NCBI GenBank assembly: GCA_021234155.1
Contig: JAJEKV010000014.1
Location: forward strand, 3,861,563 to 3,925,562
DNA length: 64,000 nucleotides
Source: Isoetes taiwanensis
Lineage: Eukaryota > Streptophyta > Lycopodiopsida > Isoetales > Isoetaceae
Direction of reading: 5' to 3'
Positions within the stretch are counted from its first letter, which is position 1, and the number at the start of each line of letters is the position of its first letter. The notes beneath the pieces are model-generated. The model was given only the letters and a program-made list of their open reading frames with translations. It made no database searches and had not been told where the DNA came from. Of the stretch, positions 1-11,901 are shown piece by piece. A program made the position numbers and the translations under genes.

Positions 1-99
1 TAGAAGTGGGACTCGTGCAAAAATAAGTAACTTGGCATTGAATCACCACTAGATTTTTTCATGATAAAGCAAGAACTATAGTTTACAAAAAACAAAGAA

Positions 100-560
100 A
101 GAGTGGACGAGCAAAGAAAGGGGGGAGGAGGGGGCAATGAAAGGGGTGAAGAGAGGGGCAAAGGGTTGAAGGGGCATAGGGGATAGATGGGGAGGGGCAA
201 AGGGATGGGCATAGGGGACATATGGGTAGGGGCAAAAGGGAGCAGAGGGGGGGGCAAAGGGAGGTAAAGGGGGCAAAGTGGGAGGGGTAAAGAGGGTGGA
301 GGCAAGGAAGAGGGGCATAGGGGGCAGGTGGGCGGGCCAAGGGGAGGGACAAAGGGGGGCAGGGGGGGGGGGCAAAGGGAGGTAAAGGGGCAGAGGGGGG
401 AGGGGTAAAGGGGAAGGGGGCAAGGAAGAGGGGCAAAGGGTTAAAGGGACATAGGGGGCAGATGGGAGGGGCTCCCTAGGCCAAGGTGGAGGGGCAAAGG
501 GTTAAAGGGTTGGGGAAGGGGCAAGGAAGAGGGGCAAAGGGGCAATGGGGAGGGAGGGGT
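100..560. repeat. G-rich low-complexity tract
   Basis: This purine-rich stretch is built from irregular repeats of GGGGCAAAGG and GGGGCATAGG with long G runs. Open frames on its complementary strand are only Pro/Leu-rich translations of the repeat and are not genes. Dense G runs could form G-quadruplexes; that is inference. Confidence 0.85.
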
Positions 561-676
561 GGCCAACCCAAGAATTAAGCTTAAAATATAATTAATAGAT
601 TTAACATTAAAATATATTTAAAGTCCAAACATTACTTCACATTAAAAATTCTCACACAACTTCCTGTCAGCAGAAA

Positions 677-2110
677 GTTACTATTTTTAGAAACTTTTTA
701 AAATTTACTAGCTTATTCTCGAATTTTCTAGAACATTCTCTTATATTTTATGACATTCGATTAGATTCCCTTAGATTCCATTACTATTTTTAGGAACTTT
801 TCAAAATTTATTGTTCTTAGCAACTTCTATTTTAGGTGGAGGTGCTTATCCATGCTAGTTGATTAGTCAAAGCTCATTCCCGAACTTTCTGAAACATTCC
901 CTTAGATTTTATGACATTCCATTAGATTCCTTTACATTTCTGCAAAAATTTACCATTTTTAGGACCTTTTTAAAATAAACTATTTTTAATGTTCCAGTTT
1001 TCTAAGAGTTTATGAAGATTCTCCCTTAGATTTCCTTAGATTTGGTGAGATTCCCTTAGATTCCAGCCAAAAACTTACTATTTTTAGAAACCTTCCAAAA
1101 GTTACTGTTCTTTGCAATGTCTATTTTAGGTTGAGGTGCTTATCGTGCTTGTTGACTAGTTTAAGCTCATCCTAGAACTAAAATTCTCTTAGATTTTACG
1201 AGATTCCATTAGATTCTCTTGGACTTTGTGAGACTCCCTTAGATTCTATGAAAATTCCCTTAGATTCCATTAGATGCAATGAAGATACCCATAGATTCTC
1301 TAAGATTATCTTACATTTCATTAGATTTTATGAGATTTCCTAAGATTCCCCCAGGTTTTATGAGGTTCCCTCGAATTTTATGAAGATTCCCTTACACTGA
1401 TTAGATTTTCCTACATTCTCAACTATTTTATAAAAAGTTAGATTCCACCCAAAAATTACTATTTTTATGGACTTTTCAACATTTATTATTCTTAGCAACT
1501 TCTATTTTAAGTTGAGGTGCTTATCCATGCTGGTTGACCAGTCAAACTTTCTAGAACATTCCTTTAAATTTCATGGCATTCCATTAGATTCCCTTAGATT
1601 CTAGCAAAAAGTTACTATTTTTAGGAAGTTTTCAAAATTCACTATTCTTAGCAACTTCTACTTTAGGTTGAGGTGCTTATCCATGCTAGTTGACCAATCA
1701 AAGCTCATTCTAGAACTTTTTAGAACATTCCCTTAGATCTTATGGCATTCCATTAGATTCCCTTAGATTCCAGCAAAAAGTTACTATTTTTAGGAGCTTT
1801 TCAAAATTTATTATTCTTAGCAACTTCTATTTTAGGTTGAGGTACTCATCCATGCTAGTTGACCAGTCAGGGCTCATGCTCGAACTTTGTAGACCATTCC
1901 CTTAGATATTATGACATTCCATTAGATTCTCTTAGATTCCAGCAAGAAGTTACTATTTTAGAAACTTTTCAAAATTCACTATTCTTAGCAACTTCTATTT
2001 TAGATTGAGATGCTTATTCATGCTAGATAACCAGCCAAAGCTCATTCTAAAACTTTCTAGAACATTCTGAAACTTCTAGAATAGTTTAGAATACTCTAGA
2101 ACTATCGAGA
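677..2110. repeat. Degenerate 169-bp tandem satellite
   Basis: A unit beginning GTTACTATTTTTAGGAACTT recurs at about 677, 780, 949, 1074, 1455, 1611, 1780 and 1949. Three spacings are 169 bp (780-949, 1611-1780, 1780-1949); the others reflect internal deletions or an expansion. Each full unit also holds a block near CTTCTATTTTAGGTTGAGG and a block of CCATTAGATTCCC-like words. Between 1160 and 1440 this second block has itself expanded into roughly 20-bp subrepeats. No coding potential is seen. Confidence 0.8.
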
Positions 2111-2130
2111 ACAGGCTTAAGGACATTAAA

Positions 2131-3529
2131 AAAACAATATATGACATGATGATTGATGCCTACCCCTTAGTGGTTTTTTTTTGGGGGGGGGGGTCGGTTT
2201 GGAGGAGTCCAATCTTATGAGGTAGGGGTTCAATTCCCATTTCTATGGAATTTTTTTTAAGATGAGGACGAAATGATCTAGAAATTAGGACTACAATGCT
2301 CTAGAAGCTGCTACATGGTCAAGATCTGATGATGTGGAGTGTATGATTGAATTTCAATAGTTGGACTTCTATGAGAATATATATAAGTCGGATATCCAAC
2401 TAGGCTTTGATCCTTGGAATTTTTTCCTTAAAGGTATCTTCCTTCTTCTATCTTACTACATAATATGAGGCTATTTTACTTCATGCGTACATAATGCCAT
2501 TGGAAATACATAGCATACGGTGTCCCAATTGAAGAGTGAGACTTAGAAGAAAGAGGTTGAAGAGGATAGTATATATACGAAGAGACTTTGAAGAAAGAGA
2601 TTGAAGAGGGTAGTACATATACGAAGAAACATCGCGAACATGGTCTATCTAGCTCAACCCAATCCTGAGAATTCGACAGAGAATTTCTCATTATAAGAAA
2701 CTGAGAACTGGCTTATGTTTAGATACTGGGATCTGGCTTATTTCAAGAACAACAGCAGTTTCAATTGAACTCTAAAGCTTTCTCCCAATTCTGAGAATTT
2801 GTTAATTCGTACATAATAAGCTTCTGTGGGATATTAAGGACTTCTGCAATAAGGCTCGAACAAGACTTGACTTTTAATCAGCAAGTGAATAATCAAAATT
2901 TCCTCTAGCTTATATGCTACGTGCTTATAGAATTTGAATGTCTATAAACTGTTCAGAGCTTTTGTAAAAAATTTGACCTTTAGCCTGATTTGGATTCCCT
3001 TTTGCTTCATTCGGCTTACTTGCCTAGATTCAACTTGTGGCCAGTCCTATCGGCCAATCTCTGTTCCATTCCCACGTCATTTGATGTCTTTTATTGGGTT
3101 CTGTATTTCCACTGGTCGCCACTATAGCGACCTACTTTTAACATTCGTTAATTCATTAATCTAGAATTCATTAGATTTATAAGGTTAATTTAATAGATAT
3201 CTGAGGTTACATCCGTGTTCCTTCTACAAGTCCTCTAAGCCACATCCCCGAGCTTATGCCATAAGAATGAATATAATCACTTAGGATTCTCAAGGCAGTT
3301 GCATTATTGAGTTACAACAATTGAATCAATAGCATTTGCTTATATGAGAACATTCCTCATGCATTTTTCAAGTGTTTGGAGCAATTTGAAAGTTAGAATC
3401 TAAAATGTGTGCAACAAGATCTTTAAGGATGCTAAAATTTGTGCCCAATCTCTTTTATTCATAGTCTACGACTTGGAGCCATAGGAAAAAAAAAATCTAG
3501 ATGCACTAAAAACATGAAAATAAAATAAC
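2131..3529. other. No recognised gene; tRNA-like box
   Basis: No coding region is recognised here. At 2226-2236 GGTTCAATTCC resembles a pol III B box, with a weak A-box-like CCCCTTAGTGG about 65 bp upstream and a T/G run between them. This could be the head of an old tRNA-derived SINE, but no tail or target-site duplication was found. The rest is AT-rich intergenic sequence. Confidence 0.4.
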
Positions 3530-4450
3530 TTTTTTTTTTGGAAGGATGCGAGCCTTCATTATTCAGAGAAAGTTACAAACAAAATACAATGGGGACTAAA
3601 AACTTAGTGGAAAATGTGTCCACTGAAGCAAATCCACCCCAGCTAAATGCAACATCTAAATAGTGTAAGGAGGGAGCAAAAGCTCATGAGTAAGTGTGAA
3701 TGTGAAGATAGTGCTCCCATTCATTTCACTAGCAATTGATGAGACCTGATCGCTATGCACACTTGACATGTACATATACATTTATTTTATGATGATGTAT
3801 ACTTGTACAGTTTGACAACATTCTTATTACTGCCACGGTTTTTCCCTCGAAAACCCTTCGGGGCGGGGGTTTTTTAACCCGGACAATAATAAGTTTGCTG
3901 CACTCCTTCTGGGTCCCATAGGCCGATTGGTCTCAGTGGACGATAACATTCTTTCTTTCTTTCTTTGACAATTTGTAACCTGTGCATAGAACAAATATGA
4001 CGTTTGAATATGGGAAGATTCCTTCTTTTCCAAATGGATCAGATGATCCACGTAGAAACTAGATGGAAAGCCCTTTTTGCCAAATTTTTCCAGCCATTTG
4101 GATAGACTGCTAATAACTCCTGCTGGCTATTCAATTTGCAGGTGAAAAGGCCTGAAGCCGCAACCAATCATGCCTGACACGTTGACATAGTAAGAAGCAA
4201 TGCTCAATTGTCTCTTCCCTTACCGATAACCAAAATCCACCTTAAACTTACTCTGGTCCTAGTGCACTCTTTAATACTGCTGCAACGAAAAAGAATTTGC
4301 ATAGGTTCTTGAGTCCCTACTAAAGCTTAAGCAATTTAAATAGGTGGGATGTGGATCGCTCATCTAAAGTGGTAAAAAAGGTAAGGAAACTCTTGGTTCT
4401 ACTGCCATATGCCAAGGCAATACTCATTCTCCAAAATTGTTGCTCGCTAC
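3530..4450 (-). pseudogene. L1-type LINE 3' remnant with zf-RVT
   Basis: Read on the minus strand, the region near 4162-4218 encodes a segment beginning ETIEHCFLLCQ. It matches the zinc-binding domain (zf-RVT) that follows reverse transcriptase in plant L1 elements. Downstream comes a stretch like WIIxSIWKRRN, typical of the same C-terminus. The element ends in a 10-nt poly(A), seen as poly(T) at 3530-3539. The reading frame is broken by stops and by a short inserted element at 3819-3963. Only the last part of ORF2 and the 3' UTR remain; no reverse transcriptase core is present. Confidence 0.6.
3811..3971 (+). mobile_element. Short LINE-tail insertion with 8-bp TSD
   Basis: TTTGACAA at 3811-3818 is repeated at 3964-3971, flanking a 145-bp insert at 3819-3963. 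The insert ends in a (TTTC)n tail and shares the 3' end of the other TTCC-tailed LINEs in this window: a GGGGGTTTTTT/CCCGG block, then GTCCCATAGGCC and a variant of GTGGACG. It is best read as a severely 5'-truncated copy of that LINE family, inserted inside the older L1 remnant. Confidence 0.65.
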
Positions 4451-5478
4451 GTATTAGTATATCAATTATTCCCTTTCTACTAGTGCCCATTAATGCACAA
4501 CGAACTTAAACATATGAATTTGATTCTTCAAACATCGTCATAAAAGCAAGAGTCAAATTTGACTTTTCAGGTAAAAGCTTCTTTGGGGCTTATCCAATAC
4601 ATAAACCTACTTGTCATATAACTATTGTAGTAAAAGGTAAATCCGTATAAAAGAAACATTGGAAAAATCAAATTATGCTAATATCATTGGGGGAGGGAGG
4701 GGATGCATGGGACAAAAGGTTAACCCACTTAGTTTCCGACTCGGTATACCCCCTTTTAAAGATTTTCCAATCCAATTATCCATGTGATTTATTTTTCAAA
4801 CATCTGCAAAAATGGAAAAATGTCGAATATGCAGAACTTGGACGGAGGAGGCAGGGCCCGGTTTGAGAAGATCGTAGCGGAGTAGAAGAGAAATGCGCCT
4901 TATCGTCTACTTCTCTCGAAGCGTCTTCACGCATTTGCCAACACTTCAAGTTAAAAAAAAAAAAAAATTCATATCCTGTTTGATTGGCTGCAGGTACGTG
5001 ATGTATCTTCTGCTACTATACTTCATTTGCTATTATGGAATGTTTAAGCTCAGTAGGATATGGAGATCAATTGAAAGACATATTATGCTTGAAGAAAGAG
5101 GCAACAACAAGCTATGGCTGATACTCTAGGGAGTTATATGACATGCATTGTTTTGTATTAACCTCGAAGTTATGAAAAGATCTGGTTTAATGAGTTATAT
5201 GGACGCAAAAGTTATGGTAGGATGTACAAGCAAATAGACCATCTATCTATTGGACATAACATGTATAAAGTACATTCTACTACACTAGCACAAAGTGATT
5301 TGTAGAAAATATGCGGCCTGTTGTGTAATGATTTTAGTTAGCAAAAGTACATGTAAACATGTGGGTAATACTGGAAAGGAAAAATTATTTTTGGAAAATA
5401 TAATAGTCTTTGTACTAAATTCCTACAATAGATTATATATATTTGGGCCTCAAATAGGAGAATATACAAAAAGTAAAA
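4451..5478. other. No recognised gene
   Basis: AT-rich intergenic sequence with a poly(A) run near 4955. The short open frames show no recognisable motif. Confidence 0.5.
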
Positions 5479-5670
5479 GGAAGGAAGGAAGGAAGGAAGT
5501 TTATTTTAACGTCCACGGAGGCCAGAGGCCTATGAGACGGTACATGCAGAGAACAGGCAAAAAATCCAAAAACTCCAACACCAAAAACAAACAATGTAAC
5601 TGTACAGTAGAACCCTACTACCGGGATGAAAAAACCCCCACTTGGGAGGAAAAACCCTAACAGTAGGCTC

Positions 5671-6375
5671 TCAAATACCATGCCCCAGAAGAGCAAGTCT
5701 GACGGCCGAAATCTGCAGGATGTAAGCTCCCAGTCGCGCTACCATAGGTGATGCAAGTAACTGATGTAGCGGTGTGTCAGAGCATCTAAGATCAGTGTGC
5801 ATTGCTCGGACATGGGCATATGCTGGGCACCGCTGGAGGGCATGGTGCTCATCCTCTATCACGTGCATCTCACAACACTGACATATCCTCTCCTCCCTGG
5901 GGATCCCGTGCCCGCCATTCACCCCCCAGCGACCTGTTTCAATTCTGAGGTAATGGGAACCCGTCCTTATGGCAGCAATAGCTCTCCGTTTCTTCACTGA
6001 GATGTGTGCTTTCAAGTACCGATGGGGTCCATGCTCAAGGCCGGGATTAATCTGAGCGTGATAGTGCTCTGTCTTGGGCTTTGCAAGAGTAGAGACATCC
6101 CACAGGGTGGTAGCATAGCCCGCATCCAATTGCCCATTCTGCGCATCAGAATCTGCCAGTGCCACCGTCTGTTGGTAATCCATAGACCACCTCCTAAACC
6201 ATCCCTTACGATTACTGCGTGCCATACCCTCTTCCCCCATTTGGGGGCCCTCAGTTAACCACACGCCTTTGTGGGGGCAGCGATGCTCATCCATCCCATC
6301 CACCTTATGGAAGCAAGTAAGATGCTGCGCATAGATAATCTTTGTAAAGGCGGCGAACCCCGTCTCATACAACAA
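5671..6375 (-). pseudogene. LINE-B ORF2 C-terminus, Cys/His domain
   Basis: The longest surviving frame of LINE-B (234 aa) is the tail of ORF2. It holds KRRAIAAIRTGSHYLRIETGRW followed by REERICQCCEMHVIEDEHHALQRCP, a C-x2-C...H...C pattern placed where non-LTR elements have a C-terminal nucleic-acid-binding zinc domain. The same domain is present, slightly diverged, in LINE-A at 15816-16079. It ends just before the 3' UTR. Confidence 0.75.
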
Positions 6376-6444
6376 AAATCGATGCGTGCGGTGTCCTTCA
6401 CTCCCAAGCTATATGTCAAGAAAGCTTTACGCACCCTTTCCAAC

Positions 6445-7690
6445 CTATCCCACGTTATTTTTGCTAACTTCTTTGGCCCCAAACCTCCACCCCATATAGC
6501 GGCACCGGCTCGACCAAAGCCCTAAACGGGTGTGCTCTCCTCGCCCGATCCGCAGAGATCTATCCGGCAACCGCGCGTTTTTGCACTGCATATAAAGCCT
6601 TCCGGCCAGACGGCTCTCCTCTCCACACACTCATCCCACAAAGATGTTAGTAGTGAAATCAATTCCCGGATACTTGAAGCTCGCACCATCTCCACTTCCT
6701 GCCCCCTCGTAATATAACTTTCGGGGATAGGGTGTTGCGAGGACGGGATCGCGAAGAAGCTTAGTTTTGTGCAAGTTCACTGCTTTCATTCCGTTGCCCC
6801 ACAGAACCCACCGAGGGCATCCAAGCTGCTGCTGCATCTTCGCTGGGCCGTGTGGGCTAGCAAAGCTACATCATCCGCATATAGTAACCGGCTCACGAGG
6901 TCGCATCGAGATAATTGCACCCCCTCCCCCATGGTGCCGCATCCACGTCTCAAGCTATCAATGTACAACCCAAAAGCGTTGGAGACAGCGGGCAGCCCCG
7001 CTTAACTCCCATAGTGCTAGCTACCCGCCCGATCTTCATAAAGGCGCGGCAAAGATAAATCCCATCATAAAGCTGGTGCACCACATTTTGCAACTCTGTG
7101 GAACTTCGCAATTCTTGCAACCTCGCGCCCAAAGCATGTCTCAGGGGGCGGTATCATATGCGATCTTAAAATCTACAAAGCGGCAATACAAGTCACGTCG
7201 CGAATTGCGGCTTGCCTCCATCAACACTCTCAAAGTGAAGATATGGTCACGTGGAGTGAGCCGGGCGAAAGCCTGCGCCGCCAATTACCCGCACCCCTGC
7301 CTCCTCGGCCCACTTAGTGAGCTTCTTCTCCCACCACCCCGCCGGGGAGCTTTGCAAGCGGCCCGAGCTTACCATAATCATCCGGTAATTCATCGGCTCA
7401 TCCAGTATTACCGGCTTTATGAGCAGGAACAACCTTACTAACCATCCACTCCTGGGGAGCCCCTTGCTCGAGCACGGTTAATGATCACCGTCGGGGGCCC
7501 TACCACAGATGGGCCACCCCACTTCAACGGCTTCGGCTGCGGCCCACAAAATCCTTTGCCTTGCCATTCGCGGATGCACGAGACCTGGCTGGACATCCTC
7601 CCGCGTGGCTGCGGCACCTCTCCTACGATCCGGGACCACGGCATTAGCTCACGGGGGTCATATAACTCCCATGCAAGCGGTGCATCCATT
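6445..7690 (-). pseudogene. LINE-B reverse transcriptase, broken
   Basis: Successive minus-strand frames carry reverse transcriptase blocks in order: KWGGPSVVGPPTVIIN, the GFRPAHST block, LYDGIYL, GVKRGCPLSPTLLG and the catalytic YADD (codons at 6870-6881). The neighbouring YPGIDF block follows. The order fits an APE-type non-LTR reverse transcriptase. At least four frame changes separate these blocks, so no functional enzyme can be made. Confidence 0.8.
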
Positions 7691-8455
7691 GCTCCACACT
7701 TACATTACCGACCACACGGCTTCTTGTATAACACCTTCGCCAAAAAGCTTTTGGCTCTTGCCATAAGCATGTCAAACAAGCGGTCACGGGTTTTACGCCA
7801 TGTATCTCCCCTTCTTGGCTTTTAGGAAGAGCTTATAGTCTTGCGGGGCTGTGGCGCAAACGTGGATCTATGACCAAGCGCGGTGGCTCTTTAGAGCCTT
7901 GCAATCAGCATCAAACCCGCGGGTTCTCGGGGAAAATCGCGGTGTCCCTCCTTGGAGGGCCCTTCCACTGCAAAGGAAGCCTCGGCCCGGTACCAAAGCG
8001 GCGCCCTCACCGACCATGCACACTGTCTTGCGATTGTGTAGAAGCTATCAAACCCCAGTAACTCCCGCACCAACCGCATTCATCTTTGTCCCTGCTTTTG
8101 ATAGAGTGGGATGTCGCGGTAACCCTCCACGCCCCCTTTGCGGTGTCTCCACTATTGAGTGCTCCCAATTCAGCGTGACATAAAGCGGGTAGTGATCGAC
8201 AAAAGCCTCCTCATCCCCCTGCTTGTGCCAATGGAGAAGTGTGTAACCATGTCAAGTCTTTTGCTACTGGGGCGAGAAGGTAATCCAACACACTAGCTCC
8301 CCCATCCTGCCTATCACTCCTGCAAGTAACACCCCCTGAGTGTGGCCATCGCTGCATACCATTACAAATTACCATGTCAAAAACCTGGCAGAGCTGGACC
8401 AGCTGCCTGCCAAATGGTCTAGCCACCATATCCTGGGAGTGCCGTGTATGCTGAA

Positions 8456-9551
8456 TAGCGGCTGTCTAAAGGCCAAATTGAAGTATTAGGTGTATAAATA
8501 TAAAGAAATGGCTTCTCTCCTAGAATGTTACACACCTGTAAAACCATCTATGCAATATCCAGCATAATAACAGGGAGTTTTATCATCCAATCTCTCAGTT
8601 ATGTGAGTTATTTCCTTTTTGGGATACCTACTAATACATTCCTAAAGGGAAGTTGAGAACTATAATCACATTTGAACTGTATGAACCTATGAAAAAATAT
8701 TTATATCTCTGTTACCTATGATTTTGAAATATGGAATATAGACTCGCCTAAAGCTTGGATTATGAAATGCAAGACTTGAACCCTATAAGGATTCACTTAA
8801 GGTTTTAAAATACGAAATACGGGAACTCGAACTTCTATCAAAACTATGTAATGTCCTAATAAGATTGCTTTGACCAATACAACCAACAAGTTAATATGAT
8901 TATTATTTTTATTGGATCTTTGTTATCTTTTCTTTTTTCTTTTCTCTTTTCTCTTTTCTTTTCATAACAACTCATTCAATTGTTTTGGATATATGGTCTA
9001 TGGTTTTACAAGTCCTATTTCTATTAAAAATCATCTTGCCATGGTGGAAACTTCATCAACCTCTTTCCAGTTGTTCTAAATCATAAGGGCAACCCCTAGT
9101 GCTTTGCATTAGCACCTTTTTAGTTATCTCTGGAATTTCTATATGCGATGCGAAACAAATTTCAGTGTTCAAAATTGGAAATTAGGTTAGCCAACAAGTT
9201 TTCTTGCAAAAGTTAGCCTCAAATGGATATTACATCATATCCTATACAAACTTATTGGATTTTAAGTAAAATCCATTTATTTTTGCCAGAATGTATCAAC
9301 TTTAACATGGATCTACACATCTAAATAAAAGATTTTCAAATTTGACCGGAAAATTAAGGGAGGAAGGAATCCCCTGAAATTTCGAACCCCGGTGAACTCC
9401 AATCCAACCCAACTTATTTAAGCAACACGAACTAGGCACTTTTACTTGCACTTTTAGGACAAAAGAAATAAATATCTTGCTTGATTAGTGCCATGTTGTA
9501 AACCACAATCCAATAAGGTATGCCACGTTGTTGCAGCCAGATGCATTAGCT
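8456..9551. other. Intergenic region upstream of JmjC gene
   Basis: No coding region is recognised. A pyrimidine-rich run lies at about 8926-8963. The last few hundred bases should hold the promoter and 5' UTR of the JmjC gene at 9552. Confidence 0.5.
9470..9477 (+). promoter_or_regulatory. Evening-element-like site, JmjC promoter
   Basis: AAATATCT lies 75 bp upstream of the start codon. It matches the core of the plant evening element (AAAATATCT), bound by CCA1/LHY-type clock repressors. Arabidopsis JMJ30 is known to be clock-regulated, so the position is suggestive, but an 8-mer can occur by chance. Confidence 0.3.
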
Positions 9552-11901
9552 ATGGAGGAGCAGGAGAAGGAGGAGCATGTTCTCGCCAACGTAGCCCAGC
9601 AAGGGGCCCTTGTGTTTGTGAAGCTTATGCGTGCCGGAACCCTCGCAGATCTGGAAGTTGCCCATGATATTGCCTGGGAACAGTTGCATTCAGGTCCCTG
9701 GCATGAGGTCCATTCTGCTTGGCGTGATGCATTTTCTCTTTGCTCCCTTGGCTTGGCTAAATTGCTCCAACAAGCAGGAAAATCCCACGAAGCCTTGAAG
9801 CTTTTAGATATGGGAATAATGATGGGCGGTTCCCTTCTGCGTCCTACTCTGAACTCCACCATTGAAACGTTACAACATTCACTTAACCAGACTGATTTAC
9901 AAGAGCCAATTGAGCAGACGCAACTAGCTGCTGGGCTTGAATCTGCTAGCCAACTTAGCCCTGAAGAGGTAACTCGTTGTTTGCGTTGATCACAAAAAAT
10001 TAGGGTCAGAATTGTGGCTCTAGTTGATGGAGCATATATGTACGTGTTTTCACATCCAGTTTGCATAATAGTGAAGGAAGTAATTATCCAGGAACAATCC
10101 TTTCACTGGTTTCATTTATCTTGAGAGCATAATACCTTGTTCTTAGTTTGATGTTTAAATTTTCTTTATACTTAGATGACCTCAGATAGTTACTTCTCCT
10201 TAAATTAGAGAGATATCCTGATTGGTTCAATTCTTGACTTCCTGCAGATACGGAGCCATTTACCAGAAAAGTCTCTTCAATGTCGCCTTGTGAAGAAAAT
10301 ATCTCTTCCTTCATTAGAAGATTTTCTTTGTTATTTTTTTCTTCCTGGATTGCCCATAGTGATCAAGGATGCAATGACGGACTGGCCAGCAATAGAACGA
10401 TGGAAACAGTCTGAGTACCTGCAGAAGGTAGCTGGTAGTCGTACTGTTCCAGTAGAGGTAATCATGGCAAATACTATTTGCTTATGTGTACATTGTTGTA
10501 TTTTGTCTCAGAAAACTTAAAATGCATGGGATGTAGATTTTAGAACACAGATATTGTAAGTAGACCATTGGGGATGAATGCATGCTTAATGATATCCTCC
10601 CATATCTTCTGCCAAGTTGGTATTGGTTGCCCATTTGTTCATGCCCCTGTAGAAACTGCTGCATATGGCGGAAGTCATGCTGCAGCTTCCATCAAAGCTT
10701 CCTTTCTCTTTTCTGATATCATAGTGTGCAGGCCTGGTTATAACAATTGATGGTTTGAGCAAATGCTTGTCCTTGTTTTGTTTTATATAGTATGCATAGC
10801 ATTTTTTGGCTTGGTTTAGGTTGTCTAAGAAAAAAAGGAATTTGGATCTGGCTCTACTTATCAGGTGGGAGAACATTATTTAGCAGCAGGATGGAAACAG
10901 GAACTCATGACAATGTCTCAGTTTTTGAAACTTATGCGAGGGCCGCAATGCAACTCGAGTGCACGAGCATATCTTGCACAACATCCTCTATTTGAGCAGG
11001 TGACCTTTGTACCACCTTATCCCCCATTTAAAAAGAGAGAAAAAATGATAAGCAGGAAAAGTGAACGGTGAAGTAGTACATTAACCATCTACCATTGGTA
11101 GGTTGGCAGGTGCCACTGTTACATCAAGATATTATAATACCAGACTACTGCTCTTTAGGTGGAGGGAAAATGCATTCTGTTAATGCCTGGTTTGGCCCTG
11201 CGGGAACAGTAACACCATTGCATCATGATCCTCATCATAATATATTCTCCCAGGTAACACATGTTGCTTTAATTTTGTGAATTTAAGCAATTAAGCTTTA
11301 TTCTATGGCAGGTAGTGGGGAGGAAGTATGTTCGTCTTTACCCTCCTGCAGTAACAGAGTGTCTCTATTCGTTTGAAGAAGCAATGCTGAAGAATTCTAG
11401 TCAGGTGACGTTCCGCTAATTAGTAATTTTTGTTTAACTATTTTATAGCTACGCTCAGCACTATTTCTAAGAGTTTGAGCACCATGCAACTGGATATAAA
11501 CAATTCTTTTATCATTTATAGGCTGCCACCTTTTTTGAACTCTATATCGGCGCTCACATCATTCTTGTTTTCTTCATTCCGCCCCTACAGCTCCCTTTGC
11601 AGCCCTCATTTCGTATTGACAGCTCATAATTCATTGGTTTTTACAATAATCCTGGGATGCTGAAAACTAGTTACTAACAGTATGTCTTGAAATCTTGCAG
11701 GTAGATCTTGATGGACCAGACTATACTAAATTCCCTTTGGCAAAAGACCTCCCTTTCTCCGACTGTATTTTAGAGGAAGGAGAGATGTTATACATTCCAC
11801 CTAAATGGTGGCACTATGTAAAATCCCTTTCACCCAGTTGCTCAGTCAGTTTCTGGTGGCATGTCGACTCAGAAGGACTTAGTGATTCCTCAGTCCTATA
11901 A
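9552..11901 (+). CDS. JMJ30: JmjC-domain protein, JMJ30/JMJD5 orthologue
   Basis: A likely Fe(II)/2-oxoglutarate-dependent dioxygenase of the JMJD5/KDM8 family; the Arabidopsis orthologue JMJ30 is clock-linked and has been proposed to act on histone and other protein substrates. Exons, all joined in phase 0 at GT-AG sites: 9552-9968, 10248-10457, 10865-10999, 11110-11253, 11312-11404, 11701-11901, giving 399 aa. The N-terminal helical region holds [13 protein letters not shown]. The JmjC core has the iron ligands His292 and Asp294 in LHHDPHHN and His371 in KWWHYV; Lys307 in GRKYVRLY is the expected 2-oxoglutarate contact. The start at 9552 is the first in-frame ATG after an upstream stop. Intron 4 is only 58 bp. 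No breaks are seen, so the gene looks functional. It converges with the coatomer gene. Confidence 0.93.

Larger units (their letters stand above)
5479..8455 (-). mobile_element. LINE-B: 5'-truncated LINE, (TTCC)n tail
   Basis: This non-LTR retrotransposon reads right to left. It starts near 8455 inside the C-terminal part of an apurinic-type endonuclease (ICNGM, then GGASVLDYLLAP), continues through reverse transcriptase and a C-terminal Cys/His domain, and ends in a 3' UTR with a (TTCC)n tail at 5479-5499. Many frameshifts and stops make it a pseudo-element. The 5' end is missing. A 5'-truncated near-copy of its last 240 bp, in opposite orientation, lies at 30760-30996. Its closest relative here is LINE-A. 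No target-site duplication was found. Confidence 0.8.

Noticed and set aside
76-436. Pro/Leu-rich minus-strand open frames of about 115 codons
   Set aside because: They are translations of the G-rich low-complexity repeat in two frames, with no start context and no non-repeat sequence.
6767-7441. Plus-strand frame of 224 codons
   Set aside because: Antisense to the LINE-B reverse transcriptase region, whose motifs are on the minus strand.
5479-8455. Target-site duplication for LINE-B
   Set aside because: The flanks (ATATACAAAAAGTAAA and TATAAATATAAAGAAA) are both AT-rich and match too poorly to claim.
9485-10066. Minus-strand frame of 193 codons over the JmjC first exon
   Set aside because: Antisense to a clearly conserved exon; no motif.
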